Below are positions 49,882 through 52,533 of a DNA stretch of 52,533 nt, piece after piece. The notes below the pieces were generated by a model. The model worked only from the letters and a program-made list of their open reading frames with translations. It was not told the DNA's origin and searched no databases. The stretch comes from Oscillospiraceae bacterium (GTDB lineage Bacteria > Bacillota > Clostridia > Oscillospirales > Oscillospiraceae). The translations under genes and the position numbers were made by a program. The DNA is taken from contig SVMM01000021.1 in the NCBI GenBank assembly GCA_015067435.1, positions 1-52,533 of the forward strand. The letters run 5' to 3'. Within the stretch, counting starts at the first letter, position 1; each line of letters begins with the position of its first letter.

Positions 49882-52116
49882 TCACACAAAGCCGATGGCG
49901 CGCGCCGACTTCTCGCGCAGCATCTGAAACTCCTCCGCCTCCGCCGCGTTGCGGAAATCCGCGGCGGTCAGCTCGATCGACGCGCCGGAGACAATGCGCT
50001 CGCCGGTCTCCGCCTGATGGCGCAGCGCGGCCTTGGAGACCGTGCGCTCGTAGAGATTGCGCACGAAGCGGGCGTTGGCGAACGCTTTGTTGTTCAGCGT
50101 TTTCTCCGAAAGCGAAAGGAAGTACGCCTCCGCCTCCCGTTCCAGCCCCGCGGCGCAGCGGTACTTTTTGCCCGCCATGCGCATGTAGATCTTTGCCAGC
50201 TCCTCGCGTGTGAAATTGCGGAACCTGATCTCGTGCGGAATGCGGCTGGCAAGGCCGGGGTTCGCTTCGAGCAGGAGCTTCATCTCGTCGCCGTAGCCGG
50301 AGAGAATGACGATGAAATCCTGCCGGTGGTTTTCCATCTGCGTGATGAGCGTATCCAGCGCTTCGCGCCCGAAGTCCTTGCCGTCATCCGAGGAGCGGTA
50401 GAGCGTGTACGCCTCGTCGATGAATAGAATGGAGCCGTAGGCGTCGCGGCAGAGCGCGTTGGTGATCGGCGCGGTCTCGCCGATGTAGCGCCCCACGAGA
50501 TCGCGCCCCGTGCGCTCATAGAACTGTCCCTTGGAGAGGACGCCCTTTTCTTTCAAAATCCTGCCCAGAATGCGCGCCACGGTAGTCTTGCCCGTGCCGG
50601 GGTTGCCCGTGAAGAGCATATGCATGCAGGGCCGTTCGGCGGAGGGCTGCTCTTTCGCCAGCTCCAGCTGGACGACGATCTCGTCGATGCGGCTTTTGAC
50701 CTCGTCCACGCCGATCAGCTCATCGAGCTGTTCCGAGCCGCCGTGCTCGTCTTCCCATTGATTCAGCGCGCGGCGCACGTCCTCCTTTGTGATGACCAGC
50801 GACATTTCCGTTCCCTCCCTCGCTTCGATGAGATTTTTCTGATAAATGACGTCTGAGACCAGCGCGCGGATCGAACGAAAACCGTAGAAATGCTCGCGGT
50901 TGCGCTTTTCCACGATCAGCTTTTCCAATCCTTCCACGGCGTCCGGCTCGACCCTGCCGCCGAGACGTGCGGCCATACCCGCTGCCGCAGCGGCGTAATC
51001 CGCGGTCGAGAGCGGCGGGACCGCGATGGTGAAGAGCGGGAACACAGCGCCGAGCTCCGCGACGATCTTCTCCTTTTCCGCCCCTTCCGAATAGGGGATC
51101 TTGAAGACCGGAAGCAGCCCGCCGCGCTCTCTTGCAAGCCTTCGCAGGAACGAGCGCAGCTCCGCCGTGCCCGCCCGCTCGACACGAAAGCCCATGTCGA
51201 CGGCAATGATGTCGCTGTTTTCCGAAAGGCGCTCGAATTCCTCGACGACCTCCTTGTCGCTGTCTGCCTTTTTGATCTCCGGCACCTTGGGGCGGTGTTC
51301 GATCGTTTTGACCTTGAGCGCCGTCAAAAGCTCGGAGAGCAGCGAGACATAGGTGGTAAAGCCGTTGCCGCCGCCGATGGCGAAGCAGAGCGCACCGTTC
51401 TTGCAATAATCGCGAAGATACGTCGCGTCCTCCGACTCTGAGACCGTCCGGAGCCAGCGGCAGTACGCCTTGAACTCCTCCGCGCCGGCAAGGCGCTCGA
51501 CGCGTTCCATGATCTCTCTGACCTCGCAGGCGCGCGCCGTGTCGCCCAGTGCGCTGAGAAAAAGGCTGCGGCGCAGATCCTCGCCCGTCGTGCCGGGGAC
51601 GGTTTCCTCCTCGTCCTCTTCGTCGTCCTCATCGACAAAACAGCTTTCGTACAGCTCGCCCACCGCGCAGAGGAACAGCTCGGCAAAGTCTTCGCAGCCG
51701 TCATCCTCCATCGGGATCAGCGTCAGCTCGTCGAGGGCGTGGTACATCCCTGTTTTGGAGGAGTAAACATAGATTTCGTCGTCGAAGCTGCCGACGACGA
51801 GGCAGCCGTTCAGACCGGATTTCATGCGGAGATAGTAATCGTTTTTGTCAAAGAGCGACGGGTTGGTGTAGCGATTGCCCATCGGCGTCGGCTTTGTGCT
51901 GAAAAAGCACACGCCGTTCCAGGCATAGCCGTCGGTCAGCCTCAAAAAGGCTGCGTAGTCCTTCGGGATCTGCGGTACATCGATCCCGTCGACGCCAAGA
52001 CGCGCGATCATCTGCATGCCCGCCGCCTCGATCTCCGCGTCCGTCGCGCCGTGGTGCTCGCTTTCGCAGAAGAAGGTTTTCTCCAGCAGCTCCAGCATCC
52101 TCTTTTCGTTCGACAT
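49882..52116 (-). CDS. SUKH - degenerate AAA - CbxX/CfqX-type AAA+ ATPase
   Basis: 744 residues. N-terminal SMI1/KNR4 (SUKH) domain (about 25-150: VPQIPKDYAAFLRLTDGYAWNG), an acidic linker (161-172), a degenerate AAA-like domain (about 195-430, P-loop position reads GGGNGFTT without lysine) and an active CbxX/CfqX AAA+ domain with Walker A GNPGTGKT (504-511, Lys510), Walker B SILFIDEAY (Asp567, Glu568), sensor region VILSGYGDEM and arginine finger in GLASRIP (Arg625). CbxX-type ATPases remodel protein complexes (RuBisCO activase, SpoVK, EccA). SUKH domains often act as toxin-immunity or adaptor folds. Start ATG 52116 follows aaggag. Confidence 0.85.
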   Translation of the reverse strand: MSNEKRMLELLEKTFFCESEHHGATDAEIEAAGMQMIARLGVDGIDVPQIPKDYAAFLRLTDGYAWNGVCFFSTKPTPMGNRYTNPSLFDKNDYYLRMKSGLNGCLVVGSFDDEIYVYSSKTGMYHALDELTLIPMEDDGCEDFAELFLCAVGELYESCFVDEDDEEDEEETVPGTTGEDLRRSLFLSALGDTARACEVREIMERVERLAGAEEFKAYCRWLRTVSESEDATYLRDYCKNGALCFAIGGGNGFTTYVSLLSELLTALKVKTIEHRPKVPEIKKADSDKEVVEEFERLSENSDIIAVDMGFRVERAGTAELRSFLRRLARERGGLLPVFKIPYSEGAEKEKIVAELGAVFPLFTIAVPPLSTADYAAAAAGMAARLGGRVEPDAVEGLEKLIVEKRNREHFYGFRSIRALVSDVIYQKNLIEAREGTEMSLVITKEDVRRALNQWEDEHGGSEQLDELIGVDEVKSRIDEIVVQLELAKEQPSAERPCMHMLFTGNPGTGKTTVARILGRILKEKGVLSKGQFYERTGRDLVGRYIGETAPITNALCRDAYGSILFIDEAYTLYRSSDDGKDFGREALDTLITQMENHRQDFIVILSGYGDEMKLLLEANPGLASRIPHEIRFRNFTREELAKIYMRMAGKKYRCAAGLEREAEAYFLSLSEKTLNNKAFANARFVRNLYERTVSKAALRHQAETGERIVSGASIELTAADFRNAAEAEEFQMLREKSARAIGFV

Positions 52117-52152
52117 TGCCTGCCTCTCCTTCCGTTGGTGAAACAGAAAACG

Positions 52153-52181
52153 ATAATGCAATTATAAGCAATATCCGTCAA
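52153..52181 (-). promoter_or_regulatory. Sigma-A promoter of the SUKH-AAA operon
   Basis: Minus strand TTGACG (52176-52181), 17-bp spacer, CATTAT (52153-52158), 37 bases before the gene. The rest of 52182-52396 shows no gene. Confidence 0.55.
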
Positions 52182-52396
52182 ATTGTATATACTAATTCCG
52201 CAAGCCAACGCTCCATGTGCTCATTGATTTGAAACTTTTGCGGAAAACAGTCGATTTTGTAACGGTTATGAACGCACCGTGCTGTAAAATAATCAAAATA
52301 TGATCTGCACAGAGCTTTGCGAAGCGACCGGCGTCATGTCGACCGCGTTCTGCTGTCCCGGCGGAAGTACAGAGAAAATACAAGGGGGAAGCCTTT

Positions 52397-52533
52397 ATGC
52401 CTGTCCGCAAGAACAAAAGTCCCATCAATCGGAGCATTTTGATCGGCTGCGGCGCTCTGATTATTGCGTTGAGCGTGCTGCTGTCGATCCAGACGCAGAT
52501 GTCGTTCTCCAAAGCGCTGTACGAGCAGTACAA
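52397..52533 (+). CDS. N-terminus of a membrane-anchored protein (partial, runs off window)
   Basis: Forty-five codons visible: a basic start (MPVRKNKSPINR) and a membrane segment (about 14-32, ILIGCGALIIALSVLLSI) followed by SKALYEQY. This layout is common for sensor kinases, GGDEF or chemoreceptor-type proteins, but the visible part does not decide. SD aaggggg lies 8 bases before ATG 52397. Confidence 0.65.
   Translation, partial: MPVRKNKSPINRSILIGCGALIIALSVLLSIQTQMSFSKALYEQY

Overview
The window reads as a GC-rich chromosomal segment of an anaerobic, low-oxygen-adapted Bacillota (Clostridia-type, probably gut-associated) bacterium. This is inferred from the FakA/Asp23 pair, DegV, DivIB/FtsQ next to ftsZ without ftsA, a PASTA-tailed PBP2, split Fe-S serine dehydratase (SdaAA/SdaAB), a two-gene SUF-like minimal Fe-S system, a small 2[4Fe-4S] ferredoxin, HU and strong Shine-Dalgarno sites. 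Genes are dense. Convergent pairs share bidirectional hairpin terminators, and many genes have clear sigma-A type promoters. I see no rRNA, tRNA, CRISPR array or insertion sequence.

Layout. 1-1070: terminator of an off-window gene and an AT-richer transglutaminase-fold gene that looks foreign. 1161-5552: FAD dehydrogenase, GNAT, Fe-S assembly pair (minus), ferritin-like protein. 5611-9395: FakA and Asp23-like protein (minus), then rsmD-coaD and a coiled-coil protein. 9550-22333: a division and cell-wall (dcw) cluster, mraZ-rsmH-ftsL-pbp2-mraY-ftsW-murG, an EEP-family phosphatase/nuclease gene inserted on the minus strand, then murA-ftsQ-ftsZ. It starts with a promoter and 10-bp-periodic MraZ boxes; murC/D/E/F and ftsA are absent here. 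22384-28267: serine dehydratase, a serpin lipoprotein, prolyl-tRNA synthetase, a TrmN6-like methyltransferase, ferredoxin. 28505-34536: a ClpC-like unfoldase lacking the middle domain, an AbrB-type regulator translationally coupled to an MGT-type glycosyltransferase, YmdB- and YhaO-type metallophosphoesterases. 34598-41913: membrane protein, Amidase_6 protein, orphan sugar-type binding lipoprotein, HU, HAD phosphatase, PfkB kinase, small membrane protein plus a stand-alone SIR2-like protein, DegV, cupin. 42018-47857: PEP carboxykinase, M20 amidohydrolase, TPR-GGDEF cyclase, DUF975 protein, small protein. 47918-52116 (minus): a three-gene unit of SUKH-AAA-AAA ATPase, a degenerate AAA paralogue and a CbrC-like zinc-ribbon protein. 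52397-end: start of a membrane-anchored protein.

How genes work together: the dcw cluster makes lipid I/II and septal peptidoglycan under MraZ control. The minimal Fe-S assembly pair could serve the Fe-S serine dehydratase and ferredoxin. FakA and the distant DegV could form a fatty-acid kinase. The best candidate for an undescribed system is the SUKH-AAA locus at 47918-52116; second-tier candidates are the SIR2-like protein with its small membrane partner, the AbrB-glycosyltransferase pair, the M-domain-less ClpC and a dense GACATAA motif cluster in the yhaO-like gene.
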